Assembly: GCA_018701215.1 (NCBI GenBank)
Contig: JABIWH010000058.1
Location: 51,710-115,709, forward strand
Direction: 5' to 3'
Source: Rhodospirillaceae bacterium
GTDB taxonomy: Bacteria > Pseudomonadota > Alphaproteobacteria > GCA-2731375
DNA: 64,000 bases
The notes beneath the pieces are model-generated. The model saw only the letters and a list, made by a program, of their open reading frames with translations. It ran no database searches and had not been told where the DNA came from. Every line of letters begins with the position of its first letter. The first letter of the stretch is position 1. This document shows, piece after piece, positions 33,551-42,508 of this stretch. The position numbers and the translations under genes were made by a program.

Positions 33551-35470
33551 ATGTTGTTGCGCACTAGAATTGTTGTGGGCGCATCATGTGCCCTTGTTGT
33601 GCTGGGCGCGTCGCTCACCATACTTGGCGAACTTGCCGATAGGCGTTCGCAAGCGCGTTTTGAAGCAGCGGCGATCAATAGCGAACAAATTATCTGGCGC
33701 AAAATCTTGGCCGAGCAGTTCGGCGCCATGGCGGCCAGCATGCGGGCATTCTCCCGCAACCGTGATGCTGCCGAGGCTCTGAAAAGTGGCATCTCTGATG
33801 ACATTTATGATGAGTTCGCACCGTCGTTCAATCGACTTAATGCTTCCAAGGTGATCGACCGGCTGCGGGTCACCAATGCTGGCGGGGAAATGGTTTTTGC
33901 CGAACCGGAATTGCCAGCGGACAGTAAATCCGCGCTGATTGAACAATCAATCAAGAGTGGAAAAATGGAGACCGGCTTGCTGCGTGACGGCGATCAGCTT
34001 GTTGCCGCCGTGGCGTTTCCATTGTTCGCCAAACAGCGCCTAATTGGTGCGGTCATGCTTGGCCATGCCTTGTCCAGCGCCGCCACTAGTTTGAAAGAGG
34101 CTCATGGCGCCGAGGTTCTGGTCTTCGCACCGGATGGCGCCCGTCTTGTTTCAACGATGGAAACTCCGCCCGTGGGCATCGAAGAAATCGCCTTGGCAAA
34201 CGTTTCGGCCAGATACAGCATTCTACGGCGTGACGCTCTGACCCTGGCCGCTATCTTGTTACCCTTGCAGACTTTCACGGGGGAGATGGGTGGAACTCTT
34301 TTAATTTTGAAGGATCAGACCACCGCCTACGGCGATCAGCGGCAAATGAAGTTGGTCAGCTATGGCCTGCTGGTTGCGATCTTGTTGATTTCGCTTCTGG
34401 GTATTCACGTCTACCTGAGGCGTGAGCTCAAATCATTCGGGTCGATCGTCGATGCCTTGAATGCCTTGTCCGGCGGCAACACGGATGTCGAAATTGTCGG
34501 TACCGATCGAAAAGATGAGCTAGGTGATATAGCGGCGGCGATGTCGATTTTCCGTGACAATGCGGTTGAACGCAGTCATCTGGAAGCGCAACAAAAGAAA
34601 GATCAAGCCACGGTCGAGAAACGGACACAAACCGTTGATGTCTTGATTGGAATCTTCGACAACAAGGCGAACGAAGTGCTGGGTGTCGTCGGCAACGCGA
34701 CGGCGAAAATGGAAACCACCGCGCTGAGTATGTCGAAGATCGCCGAAACAACCTCGCAACAGTCCGCCACGGTAGCGGCGGCATCGGATCTGGCGCTGGG
34801 CAACGTGCAAACGGTCGCCTCGGCTGTCGATCAACTGGCATCATCGGTGCAGGAGATCGGACGTCAGGTGCAGGAATCTAGTGGAATTGCCGGCGAAGCA
34901 GTGGCAGAAGCCAGCCGCGCCACCGCGGAAGTGCGTGGTTTGGTTCAAGCATCCGAACAGATCGGTGAAATTATTGGTCTGATTAACGACATAGCCAGCC
35001 AAACCAGCCTGCTGGCGCTAAACGCCACCATCGAGGCGGCGCGTGCGGGCGAAGCGGGTAAGGGCTTTGCTGTCGTCGCCTCGGAGGTTAAGAATTTGGC
35101 CGGCCAGACGGCCCAGGCGACCAGTGATATTGCCACGCAAGTCAATGAAATTCAGAGTGCGACTGGCTCGACGGTTCAGGTTATCGAGGGTATCAGTGGC
35201 ACGGTGACAAAGATCAATGAAATCGCGTCGGCCATTGCGGCTGCGGTCGAGGAACAGGGCACGGCGACATCGGAGATCGCGCGCAACATTCAGCAGGCCG
35301 CAAGCGGTACCGGTGATGTTAACGCTAACATCGTCAAAGTCAGCGAAGGCGCCAATCAGACGGGCAGTGAAGCGGACCAGGTATTGAACGCAACCAATGA
35401 ACTCTCCGAGCAGTCCGTCTTGTTGGGCAAAGAAATCAAGTCATTCCTGGAGAAAGTTCGCGCCGCCTAA
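33551..35470 (+). CDS. Methyl-accepting chemotaxis protein
   Basis: 639 residues. A transmembrane helix at about 7-27 is followed by a periplasmic sensor domain of roughly 240 residues that looks like a double Cache/sCache fold. A second helix lies near 270-290, then a HAMP domain (LNALSGGNTDVEIVG...DELGDIAAAMSIFRDNA). The cytoplasmic signalling coiled coil has the conserved tip IGLINDIASQTSLLALNATIE around residue 476 onward. GGAG precedes the ATG. The ligand is unknown. No CheA/CheW genes are present in the window, so it must feed a pathway encoded elsewhere. Confidence 0.95.
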   Translation: MLLRTRIVVGASCALVVLGASLTILGELADRRSQARFEAAAINSEQIIWRKILAEQFGAMAASMRAFSRNRDAAEALKSGISDDIYDEFAPSFNRLNASKVIDRLRVTNAGGEMVFAEPELPADSKSALIEQSIKSGKMETGLLRDGDQLVAAVAFPLFAKQRLIGAVMLGHALSSAATSLKEAHGAEVLVFAPDGARLVSTMETPPVGIEEIALANVSARYSILRRDALTLAAILLPLQTFTGEMGGTLLILKDQTTAYGDQRQMKLVSYGLLVAILLISLLGIHVYLRRELKSFGSIVDALNALSGGNTDVEIVGTDRKDELGDIAAAMSIFRDNAVERSHLEAQQKKDQATVEKRTQTVDVLIGIFDNKANEVLGVVGNATAKMETTALSMSKIAETTSQQSATVAAASDLALGNVQTVASAVDQLASSVQEIGRQVQESSGIAGEAVAEASRATAEVRGLVQASEQIGEIIGLINDIASQTSLLALNATIEAARAGEAGKGFAVVASEVKNLAGQTAQATSDIATQVNEIQSATGSTVQVIEGISGTVTKINEIASAIAAAVEEQGTATSEIARNIQQAASGTGDVNANIVKVSEGANQTGSEADQVLNATNELSEQSVLLGKEIKSFLEKVRAA

Positions 35471-35474
35471 TCTT

Positions 35475-36377
35475 TTACCGTCCAGGCCTAATCGCCTTCA
35501 TTTCGCGCTGGGTGATGTAGATGGTGGCGCCGAAAACGATTGCCGCGCCGAACCAGGACCAGGGGTCGATGGTTTCGGCGAACAGGATGTAACCAGCTAC
35601 CGCCGCCGCCGGCATGCGCAGGAAATCGAACGGCATCACCATTGAGGTCTCGGCGATCTTCAGGGCCCGGGTCAGACCATAGATGTAGCCATTGCCCACC
35701 ACTGCCAGGGCGGCCAGCCAGGGCAGCATCTCCAGGCTCGGCCATTGCCAGAAATACAGCGCCGGCATTAGGGCGAATGGCACCGCGAACAAGGTCAGGT
35801 AAAACACCGTCTTTTCCGCGCTTTCGGTGCGCAACAGCACCTTGCCCGTCACCACGACGGAGGCACCGGTAAAGGCCGACACCAGCATCAGCCCCGATGC
35901 CAGATTGAAGGCCACGAAACCGGGCCGCAGGATCACCAGCACGCCGATAAAGCCAAGTACCAGCGCGAAGATACGATGCGGCCCAACCACTTCGCGCAGG
36001 AACAGCGCCGCCAGCACCGTGGCGAACAGTGGCGAGGTGAAGATCAACGAGGTGGCCTCGGCCAGCGGGATCAACGTGACCGCTACCATCAAGGTACCAC
36101 CGTGAATAACCATCAACAGAGCACGCCCGATGTGCAGCCCCAGGCGCTGCGTCTTGAGCGCCGCACCGCCGCTGGGCAAAAGCCAGGGCAGCATAACCAC
36201 CAGGGCCAGAAAATAGCGGTAGAAAAGCGCTACATAGATATCCATCTCCATGGATAGCTGCTTGACGACGCCAATCATGCCGGCATAACCACAGGCCCCG
36301 ACGATCATCCAGAAGGCGACGCGCAAGGCTACCGGCCGCTCTGTGCCAGGTTCGCCAGCGCGCGTCTCAGTGCTCAT
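35475..36377 (-). CDS. EamA/DMT-family transporter
   Basis: 300 residues with ten predicted helices arranged as two EamA repeats, typical of the drug/metabolite transporter superfamily (RhaT/YdcZ-like permeases). The first repeat contains FYRYFLALVVMLPWL, and the second repeat ends with IDPWSWFGAAIVFGATIYI. Inner-membrane exporter or importer of a small metabolite. Its ATG overlaps the stop of the methyltransferase gene upstream (ATGA), so the two are translationally coupled and the cargo may be the methylated product. Confidence 0.9.
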   Translation of the reverse strand: MSTETRAGEPGTERPVALRVAFWMIVGACGYAGMIGVVKQLSMEMDIYVALFYRYFLALVVMLPWLLPSGGAALKTQRLGLHIGRALLMVIHGGTLMVAVTLIPLAEATSLIFTSPLFATVLAALFLREVVGPHRIFALVLGFIGVLVILRPGFVAFNLASGLMLVSAFTGASVVVTGKVLLRTESAEKTVFYLTLFAVPFALMPALYFWQWPSLEMLPWLAALAVVGNGYIYGLTRALKIAETSMVMPFDFLRMPAAAVAGYILFAETIDPWSWFGAAIVFGATIYITQREMKAIRPGR

Positions 36378-37183
36378 AATTGGGTCTTTCGGCCGTGGCC
36401 GCCGCGCCCATTCAGCTTGGCGATAATCCGCCCGCCACCCATTTTACCATCCGCAAAGGCGCGCCGAATGCTGTTGTTCTTACCCAAAATAATGCCGTAG
36501 ACCTTGGCACTGAACGTCTCTGAAATTTCGTCTTTGAGGTTCTCGAGCCGGGCGTAAATTACGTTGTATTGGTCAATGAAAGCCGCGCTGATATCCTCCT
36601 GCTTCATGATTGAAAAGCCGTGCTGTTCCAGCATCGCGCCATAGCCTGTCAGGGTCGCAAGATTGGGCGATGCCATGGCCGAAAGAACGTCCGCCAGATA
36701 GGTGCTATCCATCTCGCCCACCTGTAGCCAATCGGTGAACGCAATGATGCCGCCAGGCGTCATGACCCTGACACATTCGGCGATCAGCTTGTCCTTGTCG
36801 GGTACGTGACACCAGGCGTCCTGGCCCAGGATCACATCAAATTGTCCGTCTTCAAACGGCATGGCCATGGCGTCGCCGAGTTGGAAATCAACCCGATGAT
36901 CCAATGCCCGAGCTTCGGCCCGCTCGTTGGCTGTACGGATGTTGCTTGCAACGATATCCAGGCCTGTTACACGGCAGCCTTTGCTCTCGGCCAGATGCAG
37001 GGCCGGCCCGCCCAGGCCGCTGCCGACGTCGAGGACATGCGTGCTCGCGGTAATGCCGGCCTCGGCGGCAAGACTGTCAGTGGAGGTTCGCCCGCCAATG
37101 GAGAGATAGTCGTCGCTATAAATTTTCTCGATCAGTTCCGAGCCCGTCTGGCTGTAGTTAACGCTTACATCACTCGTCGACAT
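36374..37183 (-). CDS. Class I SAM-dependent methyltransferase
   Basis: 269 residues. Motif I is VLDVGSGLGGPALHLAE (about residues 50-66), followed by GLDIVASNI, GDAMAMPFEDGQFDVILGQDAWCHVPDK and GGIIAFTDW, the arrangement seen in small-molecule N- or C-methyltransferases such as sarcosine/dimethylglycine and phosphoethanolamine N-methyltransferases. GAGGAG precedes ATG. The C-terminal third is basic (RAFADGKMGGGRIIAKLNGRG). It is coupled to the EamA transporter. The acceptor substrate is unknown. Confidence 0.87.
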   Translation of the reverse strand: MSTSDVSVNYSQTGSELIEKIYSDDYLSIGGRTSTDSLAAEAGITASTHVLDVGSGLGGPALHLAESKGCRVTGLDIVASNIRTANERAEARALDHRVDFQLGDAMAMPFEDGQFDVILGQDAWCHVPDKDKLIAECVRVMTPGGIIAFTDWLQVGEMDSTYLADVLSAMASPNLATLTGYGAMLEQHGFSIMKQEDISAAFIDQYNVIYARLENLKDEISETFSAKVYGIILGKNNSIRRAFADGKMGGGRIIAKLNGRGGHGRKTQL

Positions 37184-37195
37184 TACTGTTCTCCT

Positions 37196-37966
37196 CTAGA
37201 TACTGCTGAAGTCGCCGCCACGACCCTTGCCGGCGGCAAAGCGGGCGGCGCCTGCCTGCGCTTCCTCGGTCCTGGGTTTCTCGCCGCCTTCCGCTTCGTT
37301 GATCAGGGCGTGGGGCAAATCCAGGTTCCATTGTTCGTAGGATGATGTTCGGTCGGCCCGCATGCATAGCTGCGGGAATTTGGCAATTTCATGTGCCAGC
37401 TCCAATGCCACCTCGAGGGCCTGTCCGGCAGGGACGAGGCGGTTGGCCAGACCGAAATGCAGGGCTTCCTCCGCCCCTACGCCGCGGCCGGTCATGATCA
37501 TGTCCAGGGCTCGGCTGTGGCCGATCAGGCGGGGCAGGCGAATGGTGCCGCCGTCGATCAGCGGCACACCCCAGCGTCGGCAATAAACACCGAAGACAGC
37601 CGTTGCCGAGGCCACCCGCATATCGCACCACAGGGCCAGTTCCAGGCCACCCGCGACCGCATGGCCTTCGACCGCGGCGATCACCGGTTTCGACAGCAGC
37701 ATCCGCGTCGGCCCCATGGGGCCTTCATCGGTGGGTTTCGAAATAACGCGGGCGCCACCTTGGGCGACTGCCTTCAAATCATAGCCGGCGCAGAATGCCC
37801 CCTCGGCGCCAGTCAGGATGGCGACGGATTGATCGTCATCGGCATCAAACGCTTTGAAAGCCGCGCGCAGTTCAAGGGCCGTCTCCGGATTGACGGCATT
37901 GCGTGCCCGCGGGCGATTGATGGTAACCGTTGTGATCGGGCCGTCACGTTCAATAATAAGCGGCAT
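37196..37966 (-). CDS. Enoyl-CoA hydratase/isomerase (crotonase family)
   Basis: 256 residues with the crotonase fold: the oxyanion-hole strand GAFCAGYDLKAVA and the second loop KPVIAAVEGHAVAGGLELALWCDMRVAS. The position of the usual first catalytic Glu (near residue 110) reads LELALWCD, so acid residues differ somewhat from classical hydratase. Crotonase relatives also include isomerases, lyases and thioesterases. GGAG precedes ATG. It sits between the methyltransferase and GST-like genes on the minus strand, probably in one operon. Confidence 0.88.
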   Translation of the reverse strand: MPLIIERDGPITTVTINRPRARNAVNPETALELRAAFKAFDADDDQSVAILTGAEGAFCAGYDLKAVAQGGARVISKPTDEGPMGPTRMLLSKPVIAAVEGHAVAGGLELALWCDMRVASATAVFGVYCRRWGVPLIDGGTIRLPRLIGHSRALDMIMTGRGVGAEEALHFGLANRLVPAGQALEVALELAHEIAKFPQLCMRADRTSSYEQWNLDLPHALINEAEGGEKPRTEEAQAGAARFAAGKGRGGDFSSI

Positions 37967-37976
37967 ATCTGTCTCC

Positions 37977-38606
37977 TTAGCGTGCCGTTTCGGGCGGATG
38001 CGCCGGCGGCAGGGTTTCGGTAAGCGAGGGCCGGGCCGCGATGCGATCGACCCAAGCGCTGAGATCGCCGTTATCCTGACGCCAGGAAAATCCGGGTGGG
38101 CGCTCCTCCCGGCCGTGCAAGGTGCAGGCTAAGAGCAATTGCGCAATGCTTAACGGGCCATCGAAGCTTCCCGCCGCGACATCATCGTTCAGGGCCCGCG
38201 CCATGCGCACAGCCCGTGCCGTTTCGTGCGCGATGATACCGGGGGAGCGTTCGGATTTCCGCCGGGACAACTCCCGACCCCAAACGGCAATGCCATCAAG
38301 CATGCTGCGGACCCGTGCCTCCAGCCGCAGTGCCGCCCAGCGGTTGTCGTCATGGGTGATTTCGAAGATGCGAGCGCCGTCCAGATGATCGAGAAAAGCG
38401 CAGATCACCGCCGATTCCTCGAAAACCGTGCCGTCGTCAGTTACCAAGGTGGGAACGCGGCCCGAGGGGTTGATCGCATACAGCGGGCTGTCCGGTGTCC
38501 GGGTTTGAATGGGCGTAATCTTGACCCGGTCTTGCAGGCCCTTTTCAATTATGACCGCACGGGCCAGACGGGCATAAGGCGAGGTCAGGGTAACAAAAAG
38601 CTCCAT
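37977..38606 (-). CDS. Glutathione S-transferase family protein
   Basis: 209 residues: N-terminal thioredoxin-like domain (MELFVTLTSPYARLARAVIIEKGL, TPDSPLYAINPSGRVPTLVTDDG, then the E-S glutathione-binding pair in FEESAVICAFLD) and an all-helical C-terminal domain with SIAQLLLACTLHGREERP. The N-terminal Ser in TSPYAR is the probable catalytic residue of the beta/zeta-like bacterial classes. It may detoxify or isomerise an intermediate; adjacency to a ring-type flavin monooxygenase and a crotonase makes an aromatic or enoyl catabolic role possible. Confidence 0.88.
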   Translation of the reverse strand: MELFVTLTSPYARLARAVIIEKGLQDRVKITPIQTRTPDSPLYAINPSGRVPTLVTDDGTVFEESAVICAFLDHLDGARIFEITHDDNRWAALRLEARVRSMLDGIAVWGRELSRRKSERSPGIIAHETARAVRMARALNDDVAAGSFDGPLSIAQLLLACTLHGREERPPGFSWRQDNGDLSAWVDRIAARPSLTETLPPAHPPETAR

Positions 38607-38617
38607 TTCGTTGTCCT

Positions 38618-39796
38618 CTATCGTAATTCCACGTTCATGGGATCGTATGAGAATAGCCAGGCGGTACGTTCCGCGTTCATGTCCCGTTGCGCGAAGGCCT
38701 CGCGCAGGGCAGCTTCCGAGGGCAGGTGGAACATATTGCGGTTGGCGGAGCTTTCATTGACGATCCGCGCCGTGCGCTCCAATCGATTGCGCTGGTAGAG
38801 TTCCAGCGCTTCGCCTACATCGTCCTCTTGTTGCAGGGCGCGGGCAATAACGGCGCCGTCCTCGATCGCCATGGCGCCGCCCTGGGCCATGTAGGGCAGG
38901 GTAGGGTGGGCCGCATCGCCCAGCAAAGTGACCCGGCCCGCGCGCCAATTGTCCACCGGCGGGCGGTTATTCATGGCCCAGCGGTAACATTCGTCCTTGT
39001 CCGCATGGTCGATAATGGCCTGAATATTGCCGTGCCAGCCGGCGAAATCCGCCTTCATCTCGGCCCAGGGCCGGCGCGCGGTCCAGCTTTCATCGTCCCA
39101 GCTTTCGTATTCGACGCAGCCTACCATATTGACCAGACCGTTGGCACGAATGGGATAAACCACGCCGTGCTTACCGGGACCGACGCAGATATTCACCGTA
39201 TCGGGCCGTTGTTCAGGCGCCAGGCGCTCTGCGGGAACCAGGATGCGCCAGGACTGATCACCGGTATAATGCACCGGCGTTGGGCCCAGTATTTTTTCCC
39301 GCACCCTGGATTTGATGCCGTCGGCGCCGATCAGGACATCGCCGCGCGCTTCGCTGCCGTCATCGAACTGCAAAATGACACCGCCCGCATCTTCGGTGAA
39401 ACCCGTCGCCGTGGCATTTAAATGGACTGTATCCGCGTTCAGTGCCCGCACGGCACCAATCAGGCTATCCAATAGATCGGCCCGATGAACGGACAGATAC
39501 GGCACACCGTGGCGCTGTACATAGCCGTCGCCCAAGGGTATTTCCTGTAGGATCTCGCCACTATCAAACATCTTGAACTGATAGGCGGAGGGTTGCACGC
39601 CAAGACGTTGCAAATTCTCCACCAGACCCAAATGCCGCAGTACCCGCATGGGGTTGGCGCTCAATTGGATACCGGCGCCCACTTCACCCAGTTCAGGTGC
39701 CTGTTCAAAGACCTCGACCTCGAATCCGGCCAATAGCAGATTTGCGGCGGCGGTCATGCCGCCGATGCCGCCGCCAACGATCAGAACTCTCTTCAT
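38618..39796 (-). CDS. FAD-dependent aromatic hydroxylase-like monooxygenase
   Basis: 392 residues from ATG 39796, preceded by GGGAGAG; an in-frame start eleven codons further upstream lacks this. Group A flavoprotein monooxygenase signatures are complete: KRVLIVGGGIGGMTAA at the N-terminus, the DG motif VLIGADGIKSRVR in the middle, and GDAAHPTLPYMAQGGAMAIED. Closest familiar types are salicylate and 3-hydroxybenzoate hydroxylases. First gene of a minus-strand run with GST, crotonase, methyltransferase and exporter genes; the S49 peptidase gene diverges from it. Confidence 0.9.
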   Translation of the reverse strand: MKRVLIVGGGIGGMTAAANLLLAGFEVEVFEQAPELGEVGAGIQLSANPMRVLRHLGLVENLQRLGVQPSAYQFKMFDSGEILQEIPLGDGYVQRHGVPYLSVHRADLLDSLIGAVRALNADTVHLNATATGFTEDAGGVILQFDDGSEARGDVLIGADGIKSRVREKILGPTPVHYTGDQSWRILVPAERLAPEQRPDTVNICVGPGKHGVVYPIRANGLVNMVGCVEYESWDDESWTARRPWAEMKADFAGWHGNIQAIIDHADKDECYRWAMNNRPPVDNWRAGRVTLLGDAAHPTLPYMAQGGAMAIEDGAVIARALQQEDDVGEALELYQRNRLERTARIVNESSANRNMFHLPSEAALREAFAQRDMNAERTAWLFSYDPMNVELR

Positions 39797-39910
39797 GTCT
39801 CTCCCTCTTACTTGCAACCATGGTAGCAAATCTTTTCAAGGCCAAATGACTTTTCCTGAAAATCCGTAAAGCCCTTGCGTTGCCCCCTCTGACACCCTAT
39901 TTCCCGTGCC

Positions 39911-40768
39911 ATGAACATGGACAAAATACTCAGCCGTCTGCCCATCAAGGCGCTGCGTGACCGGGTGCCCCTGGTACCGGTCGTGCGGTTGGACGGCGTC
40001 ATTGCGGCGCAAGGTTCGCCGTTGCGCCCGGCGCTCAATCTTGCCTCGATGGCGGAACCAATAGAGCGGGCATTCGCGATGAAGGGCGCCAAGGCGGTGG
40101 CGCTGGCGATCAATTCACCGGGCGGCTCGCCTGTGCAATCGGCTCTGCTGCATGGCCGCATCCGCTTGTTGGCGGACGAGAAAAAGCTGCCCGTTTATGT
40201 CTTCTGCGAGGACGTAGCGGCCTCGGGCGGTTATTGGATTGCCTGCGCGGGTGATGAAATATATGCCGCTGAAACCTCGATCATCGGCTCCATCGGCGTC
40301 ATCGCGGCGACCTTCGGTTTTGAAGGCGCGATGGAGAAGATCGGTGTGGAGCGTCGTCTTTTTACCGCCGGCGATAAGAAAAGCCTGCTGGATCCGTTTT
40401 TGCCCTTGGAAGAGGATGACCTGAAGCGACTGACCGCGTTGCAAAAGGAAATCCACGATGCCTTTAAGAAACACGTCCGCAACCGTCGTGAGGGTCATCT
40501 GAAAGCCGATGAGGCGGAGTTGTTCTCCGGCGAGTTCTGGACCGGCGCCAGGGCAGAGGGCCTGGGCCTGATCGATGGCCTGGGCGATTTAAAGTCCGTG
40601 CTGCGGCAAAAATTTGGTGACAAGGTGCGCCTGCCCGTGGTCGGGGCCGAGAAGAGCTGGCTGCAACGGCGCCTTGGCCTGTCCTCGCAACTGCCGGCTA
40701 TGAATTTGGCGGGCGATCTTTTGGCCACGGCGGAAGTCCGGGCCCATTGGGCGAGGTACGGTCTGTAA
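39911..40768 (+). CDS. S49 (SppA-like) serine peptidase
   Basis: 285 residues, short SppA/SohB form. The catalytic Ser105 is in DVAASGGYWIAC, and the general-base Lys lies in FTAGDKKSLLD (156 or 157). GSIGV before it is the usual S49 spacer motif. The first ~25 residues contain only a weakly hydrophobic stretch (VPLVPVVRLDGVIAA), so no clear membrane anchor is visible. The ATG has no recognisable Shine-Dalgarno; a second ATG two codons later is possible. Likely role: degradation of signal peptides or membrane-associated peptides. Confidence 0.9.
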   Translation: MNMDKILSRLPIKALRDRVPLVPVVRLDGVIAAQGSPLRPALNLASMAEPIERAFAMKGAKAVALAINSPGGSPVQSALLHGRIRLLADEKKLPVYVFCEDVAASGGYWIACAGDEIYAAETSIIGSIGVIAATFGFEGAMEKIGVERRLFTAGDKKSLLDPFLPLEEDDLKRLTALQKEIHDAFKKHVRNRREGHLKADEAELFSGEFWTGARAEGLGLIDGLGDLKSVLRQKFGDKVRLPVVGAEKSWLQRRLGLSSQLPAMNLAGDLLATAEVRAHWARYGL

Positions 40769-40772
40769 TCTG

Positions 40773-42392
40773 TTATAGCGGCTGATACTTGCCGGCGGCA
40801 TGCGCATCGCGCAGCGCGAACTTCTGAATTTTGCCGGAACCGGTGAGTGGGAATTCGCCGACGCTGAACCAGACCGTCGGGGTTTTTTGCGCCGCCATAT
40901 GTTCCCGGCAATGGGCCCGCAATGTAGCGGGGTCCACGTCCGCTCCGGTCTCCGGTCGGACGAAGCAGGCGACGACCTCGCCCCATTTGTCATCCGGCAG
41001 GCCGACCACGGCAACTTCCGCCACCGTATCGTGCTCGGCCAGCACATTCTCGATTTCAGCCGGGAACAGGTTCTCCCCGCCTCGAATGATCATCTCCTTG
41101 ACCCGGCCCGTAACCCGGACATAGCCGCGCGCGTCCATGGCACCCAGATCACCGCTGTGCAGCCAGCCCTCGGCATCAATTGTTTCCGCCGTCGCTTCAG
41201 GGTTGCCGTTATAGCCGATCATGTTGCAATAGCCCTGAACGCAGATCTCGCCCACGGTGTCGATTGGCACGACCTTGTTGTCCTCGACACCGCGGATCGA
41301 GATGGCGGTCTGCGGCATGGGCTGGCCCACATTGTTGCAAATGTCGTCGATATCATCGTCGAAAAAGTGCTGGGTGACGACGGGCGAGACCTCGGTCTGG
41401 CCATAAACGGTTTCGAAATCACAGCCAAAGGCCTGGCGTACCCGGCGGACCAGTTCGGGTGCCACCATGGCGCCGCCCGAGATCGAAATCTTGATCGAAG
41501 ACATATCGCGGGGTTCCTGCTCCAAGGCTTCCAATAAGGCGACCAGCATGGTCGGCACGCCGATCAGGGCGGCAACGTCCTCGGCCTCGATCTGGCGCAG
41601 CACGACGGCGGGGTCGAAGACCTTGAACAACAGCATGCGGGAGGCGGTTTGCAGACAGCCAAGGGCGGCGGCGCCGCAGCCCGAGGTATGAAACATCGGC
41701 ATGAAGTTGGACCAGGTCGAACCTTGCGTCACCCGCCCGCGGGCAAAGACCAGGCGTGCGTTGTTGGTCAGACCGCGATGATGCAGGATCGCACCCTTGG
41801 GAAAGCCGGTAGTGCCGGAGGTGTATTGAATTTGTACCGGATCGCCCGCCGCGACCGCGGGTAGCGCAGGGGCCTGCTCGCCATGGCGGAACAGCGCTTC
41901 CGGGTCCTCCATATCAACAATTTCACGGATCGCGCTCAGGCCTTTGCAAGCCTCAACCGCAATTTCCGCCATGGGGTTGCCGCGATAGCTTTCCACCGCG
42001 AATAGCGCCACTGATTCAGATTGCTCCAGCACATAGCGCAGTTCCTGCGGCTGATAACCAGGGTTGGCGGTGACTAGGGTCAGGCCGGCCAGGGCGCAGG
42101 CATACTCCATCACCAACCATTCGGGAATGTTCGGTGCCCACACCGTTACCCGTTCGCCCGGCGCATACCGGGTGGAAAGGGCCAGCGCCAGTTTTTCACT
42201 ATCCGCCAACAGTTCACCATAGCTCCAGGCGCGCCCGGTATCGCCTTCCATGGTAATTTCAAGCAGAGCCGGTGCATCCGGGTGTAGGCCCGCGACCTCA
42301 CGCAGAAGGCCGCCGACGGTGCTCTCTAGGATGGTATCGTCATCCTGGCCCGGCACCAGGGATTCGGTCAATTGAAGCTGATACATGTACAC
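40773..42392 (-). CDS. Acyl-CoA synthetase / AMP-dependent ligase
   Basis: 539 residues of the ANL family: phosphate loop TSGTTGFPKG at 191-200, TVYGQTEVSPV, HSGDLGAMDARGYV with the ribose-binding Asp, the hinge GRVKEMIIRGGENLFPAEIENVL, and C-terminal TGSGKIQKFALR with the catalytic Lys. It resembles the FadD3/AcsA-like medium-chain or fatty-acid ligases. It has only modest similarity to the ligase at 1199-2737, so the two probably act on different acids. It converges on the peptidase gene and lies downstream of ilvE, separated by that gene's terminator. Confidence 0.92.
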   Translation of the reverse strand: MYMYQLQLTESLVPGQDDDTILESTVGGLLREVAGLHPDAPALLEITMEGDTGRAWSYGELLADSEKLALALSTRYAPGERVTVWAPNIPEWLVMEYACALAGLTLVTANPGYQPQELRYVLEQSESVALFAVESYRGNPMAEIAVEACKGLSAIREIVDMEDPEALFRHGEQAPALPAVAAGDPVQIQYTSGTTGFPKGAILHHRGLTNNARLVFARGRVTQGSTWSNFMPMFHTSGCGAAALGCLQTASRMLLFKVFDPAVVLRQIEAEDVAALIGVPTMLVALLEALEQEPRDMSSIKISISGGAMVAPELVRRVRQAFGCDFETVYGQTEVSPVVTQHFFDDDIDDICNNVGQPMPQTAISIRGVEDNKVVPIDTVGEICVQGYCNMIGYNGNPEATAETIDAEGWLHSGDLGAMDARGYVRVTGRVKEMIIRGGENLFPAEIENVLAEHDTVAEVAVVGLPDDKWGEVVACFVRPETGADVDPATLRAHCREHMAAQKTPTVWFSVGEFPLTGSGKIQKFALRDAHAAGKYQPL

Positions 42393-42458
42393 TGCTCACA
42401 AAAATAAATTTCGTTATCGGGCAAGAATCCTAGATCGAATACGGCGATCGGCCAAACG

Positions 42459-42483
42459 AAAAACGGCGGCCATAGGGCCGCCG
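42459..42483 (-). terminator. Rho-independent terminator of ilvE
   Basis: On the minus strand CGGCGGCC and GGCCGCCG form eight perfect pairs around the loop CTAT, directly followed by TTTTT and a further T-rich stretch. It lies 26 bases after the ilvE stop. Confidence 0.9.
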
Positions 42484-42508
42484 CTAATCCGAGATAGGGC
42501 ATCCGCGA

